A model generated the notes under the pieces. It did not search any database and was not told the origin of the DNA. It worked only from the letters and a program-made list of their open reading frames with translations. Source: Saururus chinensis (taxonomy: Eukaryota; Streptophyta; Magnoliopsida; Piperales; Saururaceae). Taken from it: a stretch of 64,000 bases of DNA. The translations under genes were made by a program, and so were the position numbers. Shown here piece after piece: positions 9,442 through 20,637 of the stretch; the first letter of the stretch is position 1, and the number at the start of each line of letters is the position of its first letter. The DNA lies in assembly GCA_035235625.1 (NCBI GenBank), contig CP141149.1:9392893-9456892 (forward strand), read 5' to 3'.

Positions 9442-12400
9442 TTAGCTTTTTTGGCGACCAAAGGTGTCTTCAAAACCACTCGTTACCATTTTCCTTCTCT
9501 CAGCAATCATATTTGAGTATTCCTGTGGAGCCAGATAGTAGACTTTCCATCACAACTCTTCAATTCAAAAAATTATTTGGAAACATTAATTTAGCATCAA
9601 GCAGTCCAGTTACATGTCTGCCTCACATGTACTAGGGGTTAGCCATCGTTGTGTAAGGGAAATTAGACAATGAAATCCACCATCGCTTTTTAACACCCAG
9701 TGTTACAAGTAGAGGATGATGATTGGACAAACTATTTTCACGCTTTGCTAAAGGTGTAACACCATTTGTGATTTACAATACCTTTGGATATGCATATAGA
9801 AAGATGTACCACCATGTGCAAACAAGGGACAACACAATTCCAGTCACTATAAGCGAATGCAGGACGACCCAACTACCAGAAATTGCTGAGGCCCCAGTAA
9901 GAATTATTGTCCACGGCTGACACCTAATAAAAATGAAGGGTTAAGGGCAGGTCAGAACGTAAAATGCTTGCACTTCAAATATAACTCGTGATAAAGCAGT
10001 GGAAATGGAAGGTTAACGTACAAAGCCTTGTCAACTTCATATCTTTAAAGCAGTGTAAATGACCATCAAAATGGGAATGCATTCACCATAATTTAAGGGG
10101 TCAAACTCCAAGACACAGTGACATTTAATCTCAGATAGATCCACAGCGGGTCAATCAACAGACCTGGATATCATGCCTGAGCTCATAACTCAAAGCACTG
10201 AATGAAAGAATTATCACCATATTTGACACCTTGTTTAGAACTTTGATGCTTTTAATCCAATATAGGTGATCTACTTAAGTGCAGTGGCTACTTTTCACAA
10301 TAATTATACATCTCTCAACAAATTTCATTTATCAATTAAGCCCTATATATTGCTATATATTTTTCCATGACTTATCTAGCCAACTTTATGATATTTGGAA
10401 GTAAAAAAGGATGCCATTGGGACCTGATGGAACTCCGATTGAAGTATGGAAGTGTCTTCAGGAATTTGGCTTCACTTAGTTGACTAAGTTGTTTAACAAT
10501 ATTTAGAAGTCAAAGAAGATGCTAAAGGAGCGGAAAAGAAACACCCTTATACCTCTATATAAAAATAAATGGGACATCCAAAATTGTACATACTATAGGG
10601 ATATAAAACCTATGAGTCATACTATAAAGTTATGGGAGAGAGTAATTGAAGGATGCTTGCAAAACAACTAAAGTAACTGAGAACCCGTATGGTTTCATGC
10701 CAGAGAGGTCAATAATTGAAGCTATTTTTTTGTTACGACAAATAGTTGAGAAGTATAAAGTTAGGAGACAAATCCTCTTTATGACCTTTATTGATTTAGA
10801 AAAGGCTTATGATAGAGAACCTCCAGAGCTTATTTGGAATGTCTTGAAGAAAATGTGAGTTATAAGAGGTTACATCGATATTATTAAAGATACAATAGAG
10901 TTGTGACCCGTGTAAGAACAATTAAGGGAGAAAACAAAGTATTCTACAAAATGGGATACATTAAGGGTCAACCTTAAACACTATCTTTTTACTCTAATTA
11001 TAGATGAACTAATTGCACATATACAAAATAGGATACCTTGGTGCTTGCTTTTTGCAGATTATATAATTTTAGTTAATAAGAATATAGCAAGGTTAAATGC
11101 CAAATTCAAACTATGTAGGAAAGTAGAACTATAGGTATAACTTTAGTTGAAATAGATGGGTAAGAAGTTCCAAGATGTGAGCAATTACGATATTTGGGCT
11201 CCATTATCTATAAAAATGAAGATATTAATAGTGATGTGGTAGTACATAGGATTAATGCGGGGTGGATAAAATGGAAGGCGGCGTCAGGAATATTGTATAA
11301 TAGGCAAGTCCTAAATAAGCTTAAAAGTAAGTTCTATAGGACAACTATTTGGCTCGCAATACTCTACGAAGCAAAATATTGGGCATAAAAATAAAGTCAT
11401 ATAGATAAACTGAATGTAGCTTAAATGAAGATGCTAAGGAGGATGTGTGGAATAACCAGGAAAGATAGGATTAGAAATGAGTATATATATGAGAACTTAG
11501 AGTTAATACTTTTAAGGGAGAAGCTTAAGGAGTGTAAGTTGCACTCATATGGGCGTGTACAAAAGAGACCAATGGATGCCCCAATAAGAAGGTTGAAAGG
11601 GTTTTATGTAAATGATGATAAAAGAGGGAGAGGTAGACTTAAAGAGAACTTTGATGAAATTAATAAGAAAATATATGACTACGCTATCTTTTATAAAAGA
11701 GTTGGCACAAAACAGGAGGCATAAGATCCATATCGACCCCAAATTATTGGGAAAATGCACTACTTGATTGTGATTATGATCTAACCAACTTTATTAGAGA
11801 TGATTTTCTTTGCCTATAAGGTGCTTGTCTGGCAATATGTAGACAAGCAAATCAGCCATGAATCTAATATCAGAGAAGACAAAGCTGAAGCTGCATTCAA
11901 AATTTTTTGACAATAGAGATATTAGAGGTTGAAAGTCTAGAATAGTACAAAAGCAATGACAGCTTCAAAGGTGTGAGTTCTGCATTCATCTTCTATGAAA
12001 CAAAAGTTTTTTACTCCTCTTTGGAGAAGTGCAAGAATGCAATGTGATAACTAAATCCCATAACTTATGCAAAACTCTTATTTTTGTAAACAAAGCCAAC
12101 AAAAAATCAAAGATGACTAATCAATGCTGATGCTATTATCCCATTCTTAGACAGATATTAATTTCAATGTTTTGTCCTGATAGGGCCTTGCATTTCATCC
12201 CTGGAGTTCTAGTTTCTACACTAGGACTCAATTTTTATCAACCAAAACTTTTCACCGATTTGCCCCGTCCATATTCCAATAATCTCACCAATAATATGCT
12301 CATCCACAGGGGTCTAAAATTAGCTCACGAAGAAAAATACACAATTTAAACAAAAAAGAATGGATGTATAGAACCAAATCCACAAACTTACATTTATAAA

Positions 12401-14061
12401 GTAGACCCACACATTGCTTCCTCAGCAATCTCAAGTTAAAATAATATACAACATATCTGTCAGGATGATTTTAAAGTAAAAGATTAATGCCTCAATAATC
12501 ATTTGAATAAAAGACCTTATTCCAGTTCATCCTAAAAAACTATGGGAATTGAAACATAAACAACAGAAAAGCCAAAATTCGGTATCATAAGTAGTACAAA
12601 AAAAGTTAAGGTTTTGCTGCCATTTTTTTTGTCTCAGATTAAAAAAGATATCATTCGGCCAATATGATTTATTTTCTGGAGTTGAAGAATATTTTCCATA
12701 GCCAACCTAGTAATGGGCCAATCAAAATATATGACACTCAAGACCATTGAACAATAACAAAAGAAGAGTTTTTCTGCAAAGAAATACCAAAACTAAATCG
12801 GTTACATACAAAGTCTCATTAAAAAAAATGTAGCAAATATCACAGCCACACCAAAATGCGATGTTTTAAGAAAATCCCTGTTGTCACCAAAGAGGAAAGG
12901 TACTTTGAAAGTTCAGAAGAGGTTGCTTGATTACTAAAAGAATATAAATAAAAAACAAAAATTCTCAAAGGTTCACAGGATGCAGAACAATGGACATAAT
13001 CTGTCTCGATGCTCATGATGGTGGAACTACACTCTGTAGTCCCTTATAATCGAATGATCAACAATAGAATAAAGATTCCTTTAAAGTCCTAATAAAGATC
13101 ATTAAATATCATATTTTTGCATTATGATTGGTGAACGACTTCTTCTATACTAATACCCAAATAATTAAAACATGGCACCTACATAGTAAATGAACTCAGA
13201 AAACCAATGTAGGCAAATTACAGAAACGACTCATTATGGAACTATAATGAACTACACGATACAGAAAATGAGCCTCAAACGCATTTAATCAATCAAGAAA
13301 TGATAGAACATCCTCTAGCCAGATCAACACAGCAAACATCGGAATTCTTAATTTAACACAATAGCCCTATGTTGCCAAATTGCAGAAAATATTCATTATG
13401 AAAGTACGTAGGCACACAAAATTGAGCTCAATTTAGCAGAAATTGAGGTTCGAACACACGCTAACAACCAACAACAGGAAAACTATAAAAGGGAAGAAGA
13501 AAATGGAAACAGAATAAACTAAAAACAAATGATTTAGACTCCAATCTTATAAAATAGAGCTCAACAAGCATATGTTGTCAAATTACTGAAAGAAATCATT
13601 GAAAAAGAAACCCCCCAGTAACACAAGAAACATCAAAAGTTCGCACAGATCAGACCCATATACTAGACATAAGCAACAAAGCCATCAGAGACAAAGCAAA
13701 AGCAAGGAGAACCACTGCATTTACAAGACAGCAACGTTAGTGAGCTAAACAGTTCAAATTACCAAGAGGGCTTGGTGTCCCACACGGAATCGTACTCGAG
13801 AGAGAGATAGTTAAGGTAACCATCCATGTCCTCAACGGCGCCATTCTCGTCGAGAAAGAGCGACTCGTTGGAGTCGTTCGGAAGGCCCCGGGCAATAAGA
13901 GAGCGGCTCGGCGACCACGTTGAGACCGGCGGGTTCTGGGGGTTCTTTGACAAAGAAATACGCACAAGGGTTGAATTGGAGAGGTAGGCTCCAGGCGGAG
14001 AACGGAGGCGACCGGAGGGAGAAGGGAATGGGAAAGGGAGGAGGAGGGAGAGGCCGCCCAT
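9442..14061 (-). CDS. small plastid-targeted membrane protein, three exons (DUF6737-like)
   Basis: Joined from three minus-strand exons: 14061-13763, 9923-9782 and 9522-9442. All splice sites are GT/AG and the frame is kept: exon 1 ends TCT TG before GTAATTTG, and exon 2 completes the Trp codon giving KPSWCQPWTI. The product is about 173 aa from the ATG at 14061 (MGGLSLLLPFPF), or 201 aa from 14145. The N terminus is rich in Ser, Pro and Arg and lacks acidic residues, like a chloroplast transit peptide. An acidic stretch (VEDMDGYLNYLSLEYDSVWD) precedes two predicted membrane helices in exon 2. Exon 3 encodes a charged tail (MIAERRKMVTSGFEDTFG) and a TAA at 9442. From memory it resembles a short cyanobacterial and plastid family (DUF6737-like), function unknown; I could not check this. 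Intron 1 is 3839 bp, intron 2 is 259 bp. Confidence 0.82.
10405..11723 (+). pseudogene. decayed LINE (L1-type) reverse transcriptase
   Basis: Broken plus-strand frames carry LINE reverse-transcriptase signatures in the right order. They are GPDGTPIEVWKCL near 10420, then NPYGFMPERSIIEAIFLLRQ and FIDLEKAYDR at 10690-10820. A degraded LFAD-like active-site stretch follows near 11050, then QLRYLGSIIYKNEDI near 11190 and the C-terminal KMLRRMCGITRKDRIRNEYI region at 11428-11490. Many stops and frameshifts; no intact endonuclease half. It lies in intron 1 of the plastid membrane-protein gene, in the opposite orientation, so it is an old intronic insertion. No poly(A) tail or target duplication could be fixed. 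Confidence 0.85.
11724..13762 (-). other. remainder of intron 1 of the plastid gene
   Basis: AT-rich, non-coding, ending at the exon 1 donor GTAATTTG at 13762. I see no coding frame of note and no second element with clear ends. The length of this intron is partly explained by the LINE at its other end. Confidence 0.55.
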
Positions 14062-14149
14062 TTCTTGTATCTGTGGCCATTGTTCCGGTGGAGTGGCTGG
14101 GTATGAAAGTGGACTTCTGGTGGTGTTGGGCGGGCTGGGCCCCACTTAT

Positions 14150-15079
14150 CATTCGCAGTGCACGGACACAGCGTTGCCACTTTGCCAACGGTTGGGCTCG
14201 GATCGGGTGTTAGTTGAAGTCAGGTTGGGTTTTCGCCGTGAGTAATGCTGTTATCACTTCACATTATTTTGATGTGTCAGGTTTATTTTGTATTTTTTTT
14301 AGGTTCCTATACATTAATGATATAAAAGTGATGAAGTAATATTTTGATGTATGAATCTTTATGTCGTTAAAGTATTTTTCTTTTGGGGTACCCATCTACC
14401 GTTCTTATAATTAATATTACTAAAATGTAAACTAACTAATATGGCTCTACTACATAATATTTAATATTAAAAAATAAAATCTAAAAAAATTAAGTAAGTT
14501 AATAATACACTATCATATAAAAATAGATTGATATAATAAATTAAATTTAATTTTTCAATAAAATTTTTTATTTATTATTTAAGAGTTTAATATCCATCTA
14601 GATAAGGGTAGTGAATCACTAAATTGCTAATAGTCTAATTATCTAATAAAGATAAATATTTATTTATATGAGGGTAGAGAATCTTGTGTAACTATATGGT
14701 TATGTAAAAACTGTTAAATCAATGTTTGACATAAAATAATTAATTAACCTCTAGACTTAACACAATTTTTTTTTCAATATTCTTCGTTGTTAATAGTTTT
14801 TTCCATATTGTCTAGCCAAAGGATGAAAAATTCAACATTCTCTGGATTTTAAATGGAAATGCCATATGACCTGTTTGTGGACCAAATTACCCTTAGGTTT
14901 CTACTATATCAGGTTTCAATATAGAGAGTAATAAATAAACACCAGAATAGTGTTGCACCGTTCGGTGTGATGGTAGTCATCAGCGGCGAATAAAACTCGC
15001 TGACAGGAGCTGACCGAGGTGACTCACCGGCGAGAGTCAATGAACAAGAAGAAGTGTTTTTTGGCACCACAAACGATGT
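14150..15079. other. intergenic between the plastid gene and the MULE
   Basis: The first 80 bp hold the presumed promoter of the minus-strand plastid gene. From 14230 the sequence is strongly AT-rich with no coding signal. The MULE terminal inverted repeat should lie toward 14.9 kb, but I could not define it. Confidence 0.4.
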
Positions 15080-15582
15080 ATGAGTGCTCCAAAGGCTACA
15101 TTTCGTAGAAACGATCCTTCTTTCACAGCGATCATAGATAGGATCGGTATTTGCATTCATTATAATAGAGAGGTAGGCAATGATGGCATGTATATTGGTA
15201 GAATGGCACGATTGATGAGCATTCATCCGTCGGTGAGCTTCAACGAGCTGCTGGGACAAGTCAAAGCACGACTTTCCATCAATGGTAATGTCAGTTTGAT
15301 GTATTTAATTCTATCCTCCAAATCATCCATGATATATGAATTACAAGACGATGAAGACCTCCAATCAGTGATCTCCATTCATAAGAAGGCGAATAAAGAG
15401 GTGTTATCATTGTATGCCGAGTTGAAACAGCCCAACAACGGTGATAAATCACTATCACCCTCTGTAGAAAGGAACCAGATAGTCAATAGAGCTGAATCAC
15501 CCATCGTAATGGCTCATCCTAGCTCTAATGTTGGATTTCATATTGGATTCAATGAAACTCAGTTCACCTTTGAAACTGTCAG
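15080..15582 (+). pseudogene. MURA-like transposase, exon 1 (PB1-like N terminus)
   Basis: An open frame from ATG 15080 encoding about 167 aa that resembles the N-terminal PB1-like region found ahead of many plant MuDR transposases (YNREVGNDGMYIGRM, then a region ending ELQDDEDLQSVISI). It ends at CAG/GTAACA, a good splice donor. The following intron (15583-15893) contains hairpin motifs of the TCGTGT...ACACGA type seen in all introns of this element. This exon itself is intact; the gene as a whole is not. Confidence 0.7.
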
Positions 15583-15893
15583 GTAACAATTAATCTTTTG
15601 ATTATACGTAATTGGAATATTTCATGTTTTCAAGACCACGATATTTAACATATCATGTTAAGGGTAAATCATATCGTGTGAATTAATAAACACGATGTGT
15701 AATATATGTAATTACACGATATTCATATGCGATATAGCAATTTTGGGTTGCAATGCAGATATAATAAAACAACATGCATTCATGTCGTGGTTTTGGTAAC
15801 ATGTTTTGAAATATAAGCGTGTTAACAGAATACATGATGTCGACTGATGTTGCATTTTTTTAACACGATAATGTGCAATGTAGATTGGGAGAA

Positions 15894-16423
15894 CTGGGAA
15901 CTTGCCCTAAAAAAATCCATGTCAATCATCTTTCACCAATCCAACAAGTACAAAACCTGAAATAGAAGTCAATCAGAATAGATCAGAGGAATGGTCGCCA
16001 ATGATGGGTAGGTCAAGGACTTCATTTGATAACTACGATCCTCCATACTGCCCTTGTATTACGATGGTGGACAAGGCAAAGAAGTTGAAAATATGTGGGG
16101 TGAGCATCTGTAGTACTATAATGATATAGTTGACATGGAAAGTATGTTCGACCACGAAGAATTTGGAAACAGTGAGGTTCCCAGTAACATCGACATTGAG
16201 GCGGAGGCAAATTGGGATACAATTGATGATTTAAACATGTTGGAACTAAATATTGGTGAAGGTAAACTAATGACATGCAGCTTGCAAGCTAAGGATTACC
16301 AAAAGCTCCTTAAATTGGGTGCACATTTTCTAAGCCTATTCCATTTCAAGAGGGTCTTGATCTACTTAGCAATAAAGGTGAATTTCACATATTGTGTCGT
16401 GGATGAAAACCGAAAGATGTATG
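15894..16423 (+). pseudogene. MURA-like transposase, exon 2 left part (DNA-binding domain, interrupted)
   Basis: Follows a TTAG-like acceptor (TGTAG/ATTGGG). Frames are partly shifted, but the MuDR N-terminal zinc domain is visible near its end: VLIYLAIKVNFTYCVVDENR followed by KMYA. The exon is cut at 16423 by an LTR insertion. Removing the insertion rejoins KMYA to TKCSNESCNWYIRAS at 18114, restoring the Cys-Trp core of the domain. Confidence 0.72.
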
Positions 16424-18108
16424 CGTGATGGCCGTCTTTTTTTTTTTTTCATAATGTTCGACACGCTCCGCCAACACATGTGCGTTTGAAACACGACGGC
16501 CGTCAATGTGGATCACAGTCAGATATGCTTTATATTAATAATAAACATATCACGGAGTCATAGCACAGCAAAATATTATTCATGTGCTTAATAACATATT
16601 TCACACAAACCATGGACTTAGGTTCGTAGAGTTTGAAGTTTTACAAGCCTTACAAGTCTTTGGGCACATCATGCCCTTAATCTGCAGTCATATAAATATT
16701 ACATATTTTCCAAAATCAGAAAGCAGATAAATATCTGGGACACTACACGTCCTTCACCTCTGCCCTCGCTGCATTACCTGCAGAATCTAGGGGTGGGTGA
16801 GTATTTTAAAATACTCAGCAGGTTAATTTAAAATCTAATAGAGATGTTAAGCAAAAATCTCTTTGAAAACCCTACAACATTTTCTTTAGAAACCTTTATC
16901 ACGATAAATTATGCATAAAACAACCGGTTCCAAATCACAACAAAACTACAAGCCGGGACACCCTACGGCCTACCCTCGGCCCTCATGGGGCAAACGAGGG
17001 CCACTTAGGGACAGAGCTTTCCCACGATGCTCTACCCTGTGCACGCCACTTGCCGATTTATTTTTCTCGGCGGGCATCATCACTCTATGATTATTCCGGG
17101 TTCTTAAGCCCATGAATTAATCATCACATCGTTCAAAACATAGCAATATTCATGCTAAAATAGTTCATCACATAACATGTACATAAATCAATCACATAAG
17201 CTTAATCATGTTAAATCATGCATAAAGAAGTTATACTAAGCACACGTTTAGAGTTTAAAGTCCCCTACCTTAACCCTTAGTTATAATTTTGTAACTGTAG
17301 AAGCCCCGAATAAAGAAACCGACCCCACCACAGCGTTTAGAACGTTGAATTCAGTAGGAAACACCTTTTGAATCGCTCGATTCGGACTTAAAATGAGGGA
17401 GAAATGAAGAACAGAAATTTTTGAATGTAGGAGAGAAATGGGAAAACGTGGGAGAGAATTCTCCTTCTTTCTTTATGAGTGTCAAGGATACTATTTATAG
17501 AAGAATTGGACAGATGTGAGGTTGACACGTGTTAATCCTATCTGCTTCCATCATTAATCCTATCCACTATCAATCCTATCCGCTTTGTCAGCAATCCTAT
17601 CCACTATCAATCCTATCCGCTTTGTCAGCAATCCTATCCACTATCAATCCTATCCGCTTTGTCAGCAATCCTATCCACTATCAATCCTATCCGCTTTGTC
17701 AGCAATCCTATCCACTATCAATCCTATCCGCTTTGTCAGCAATTCTATCCAGAAAGATATTATTTTATTCAAATAATATCCTAACCTTGAAACGCGATAA
17801 CTTCCAACCTTGACGTTGGAATTACACGTTCTTGATACCGATGGACTCGTGTCGACGAGACCTTCGAAATAAGACCACACATGGGTAGGTTATCCCGCAC
17901 TTTTGTGTAGGTCCCGCCCATATGACATGCTTCCCGAGGCTGTAGCTTTCGCTCCTTACCTCCGTTTTGCGCGTTCTTCGATTCGTTACACTCGTTACTC
18001 CAAGCTATATGGGGATTTCACCTAATGAAACCCCCCTAACACTAATCTTAAATTACTAAATTACCCTTACCCCCCGGGTTAAGCATAACCAGAAAATGGG
18101 TCGTTACA
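16424..18108 (-). mobile_element. solo LTR inserted in the MULE DNA-binding exon, 1685 bp
   Basis: Flanked by the 5-bp repeat GTATG (16419-16423 and 18109-18113), and the MULE reading frame is continuous across the site when it is removed. On minus it begins TGTAACGACCC, a common plant gypsy LTR start. The far end reads GGCCATCA followed by two extra bases (CG) before the target repeat. There is no coding content. It holds five 37-bp tandem repeats (17556-17740) and, near its minus-strand 3' end, the hairpin pair described in the findings (16769-16783 and 16798-16817). Confidence 0.82.
17556..17740. repeat. five tandem copies of a 37-bp unit
   Basis: Five contiguous, nearly identical 37-bp copies start at 17556, 17593, 17630, 17667 and 17704. 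Each contains AATCCTATCCACTATC followed by AATCCTATCCGCTTTGTCAGC-type sequence. They lie inside the solo LTR. With no spacers of their own they are a minisatellite, not a CRISPR array. Confidence 0.95.
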
Positions 18109-18113
18109 GTATG

Positions 18114-18380
18114 CTACAAAGTGCTCCAATGAGTCTTGTAACTGGTACATAAGGGCTTCAAATATAGGAGATCATGTGACTATCCCGAGGTTAGTGCTGA
18201 TTCATTCATGTGGAACCCAAAGGAAGTCAATTGACCATCCCCTAGCATTGCACCTTTGGATAGGGAGAAAATGTTATGGCCTCTTTAAATACTCGGTGGA
18301 CATTACACCTAAGAGCATAGCAAGTTATATTTCGAAGCATTGGGGCATAACTGACAACTACAAGAAATGTTGGCAAGTAG
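18114..18380 (+). pseudogene. MURA-like transposase, exon 2 right part
   Basis: Continues exon 2 after the LTR. It encodes the rest of the MuDR DNA-binding domain: TKCSNESCNWYIRAS, a His-Cys segment (LIHSCGTQR) and a helix ending ITDNYKKCWQ. The donor is AAGTAG/GTAATG at 18380. The intron 18381-18586 has at least two strong hairpins (18434-18455 and 18499-18518). Confidence 0.75.
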
Positions 18381-18586
18381 GTAATGCATGAGAAGAATTG
18401 AAGTGTTGATTTAGTGTCACGATATGTTAGTCTAGCGTGTTATCGTTTACACGCTTAAACTATAGTCGGAATATGCACTCACATGACATACATCAATATC
18501 GTGTTACCATAAACACGACCACACGAAAAACATAAAATGCCATGCGATCGGGAACACAATATACTAAATTGTATTCAGTCGTGCAG

Positions 18587-19446
18587 GTAAAGCCCTGATT
18601 GATTTAATAGATGGTGGCCTAGACGAATCCTACCGCTTACTTCCTGCTTACAGGAGGCAGATAGAATATACAAATCCGTGAAGTGTAGTTGTGCCAATGA
18701 GATCATGTGATATTCTTGGACCTATGGGTGGGTACAATTTCAAAAGAGTATTTTGGATATTTGTCCCCATTGCGAGAGCTTTCAAAACAACCCCGAGGCC
18801 ATTGCTAATGGTTGATGCAACTTTCTTGAAAGGAAAATATCTTGGATAGCTATTGATAGCAACTGCACTGGATGGGAACAATAATATGTTGTGCGCTGCA
18901 TTTGTAGTAGTTGAGAATGAGTGCGAGAAAACTTGATACTGGTTTCTTGAGTTGCTTAGAAATCATCTATTTTCCGATCTTCCAGCTGAGTTGGATACAA
19001 TTGTTTCTGATAGACAGAAAGGATTAGCAAATGCTGTGAAGAAGTTTTTCCCACCTACACACTATGGATATTGCATCTGTCACATGGCAGCAAATATGTT
19101 GGACAGATTCAAGGACAACTACCTAAAGAATCAGTTCCATGGTGCAGCCGAAACATTCAGACAGAATGTGTATGATGAAACAATGAACAACATTAAAGAA
19201 CATAATCTAGAAGCATAAGCTTAGCTAAATAAGATAGGCTTGGAGCACTAGGCCAATGTATCATTTTTAGGAAAAAGATATAAGACCCTCAGCTCTAATA
19301 GGTCTGAAAGTGCAAATGCAATGTTCAAAAAATTTAGATCGATGCCTATAACTCATTTAATTGAGCACACGAGGGAGCACACGACGACATTATTTAAAAA
19401 AACATCGGACAGATGGACAGAATATGATGGAAGAGTTAACCCCATT
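18587..19446 (+). pseudogene. MURA-like transposase, exon 3 (MULE catalytic core)
   Basis: Starts after GTGCAG at 18586. The frame encodes the MULE DDE core: LLMVDATFLKGKYLG (first Asp), a VSDRQKGLANAV segment (second Asp), and CHMAANMLDRFKDNYL. Three in-frame stops are visible early in the exon: TGA after TNP, TAG after KYLG and TGA after ECEKT. All fit C-to-T or G-to-A transitions of a sense codon, as expected for decay of methylated DNA. The exon is cut at 19446 by the long LTR that starts TGTAAGGAC. The SWIM exon reappears 10 kb away. Confidence 0.85.
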
Positions 19447-19867
19447 TGTAAGGACTCTCTTTTCTAAACCGGTTTTTGTTTCTTTTTAATTATCGGTTAT
19501 TGCATTGTTAACTCATTTTCTTATTAATTCAGTGGTTTCATAAATAAATGGTGTTTATGATATTTTTAATCAAAATCAACTTTTCAATTAGTGGTTTTAA
19601 GTGATTTTGAATCAAATGTGAATTTTTGGGATTTTTCTGAATTTTTACTATTTTTCCAAAAATTAGGGTTTGGCGGGACCCCCTGTGGGCCCCACCGTCA
19701 AAATTTGGGTTTTTGGACCAAATGAAACCAGACATCAACATAAGCACTTATAAAATTTTCATAATTTTTCCAGGTTTTATTAGTGCTCAAATAACTAAAT
19801 TACCCATTTTTAGCCTATTTTTCTATTCATACCCCACAATTTACCAATACACACCCCAAAAACTTAC

Positions 19868-19874
19868 TATAAAA
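19868..19874 (+). promoter_or_regulatory. LTR promoter TATA box (element A)
   Basis: TATAAAA followed by GG. It is conserved in position and context in the solo LTR (59334-59340) and the 3' LTR of element C (53168-53174), while the 5' LTR of C has TACAAAA at the same place. The GTGGGCCCCAC site lies 183 bp upstream. Confidence 0.65.
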
Positions 19875-20535
19875 GGCCAGACCTGAGCCTATTCCCAAAT
19901 GAGAAGGAAAGGTTAGGCCTAATCCCCAATTAGGCCCGGATTAGAAGTTGTTTAAGGTAAGTCCCTTCTAATTAAGCACCAAATCCTAGATTTCCTCTTA
20001 ATCCCTTCTAAATCTACCATTTCCCCTTTATTTTGATTCATTTTTAAACATCAAAACTACTGATTTGCATCTTTACTTCAAACCCTAGCTCTAAAAATCC
20101 GATTTTTATGTTCAACAAGCTCTAGATCTAAGTTTTAAATTAGGGTTTTCTATGTTAAATCAGTTTTAATGGAGTTTAATTCGAACTCTATGTCTTTGTA
20201 AGGTTTTCAAGAAGGGTGACCATCAAATCCAAGCCTAATCAAGGGATAAGGTAATAGACTTTCAAAAATTCAGTCTTCCTATGGTAAAACTCTTGATTTT
20301 GTGGTTATTTTGAATGATTTTACTTGATTTAATGCTTTAATGGCATGATTAGTAAATGGTAATCTTTAATCCCGATTTCATAGGGTTTTATCTTGTTATA
20401 ATGTAGATTAGCTTTCTGGAAGTTATGGTGGAATTTTATTGGCATTTAGGTTGTTAGATGGAGATTTTAAGGTTTATCAATAGAGTTCCGGTTTGAAAAT
20501 TCGAAATGGAGAAGAAGGTCAATTCTGCCTTGTTG

Positions 20536-20637
20536 GCGTTCAAACGGCCCTCCTGGGCGTTCGAACGGCAACACAATCAGTTTGACAGATTTCCAGTTTA
20601 GCCATCGAACGGCCCTCCTGGGCGTTCGAACGGCTAC
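20536..20637 (+). repeat. paired palindrome block in LTR A
   Basis: Two consecutive modules, each with a GTTCAAACGG or ATCGAACGG arm, a short spacer containing CCCTCCTGG, and a GGGCGTTCGAACGGC arm. The modules end AACACA and TACACA. Equivalent blocks with different palindromes occur in the other long LTRs. Confidence 0.7.

Noticed and set aside
9115-9516. Plus-strand ORF of 133 codons
   Set aside because: Antisense to exon 3 and the repeated 3' flank of the minus-strand plastid gene; no motif.
17556-17740. Possible CRISPR array
   Set aside because: Units are contiguous with no unique spacers, and the context is a plant LTR.
17529-17813. ORFs with repeats of SYPLSILSAL-type peptides
   Set aside because: Translation of the 37-bp minisatellite in different frames; no gene context.
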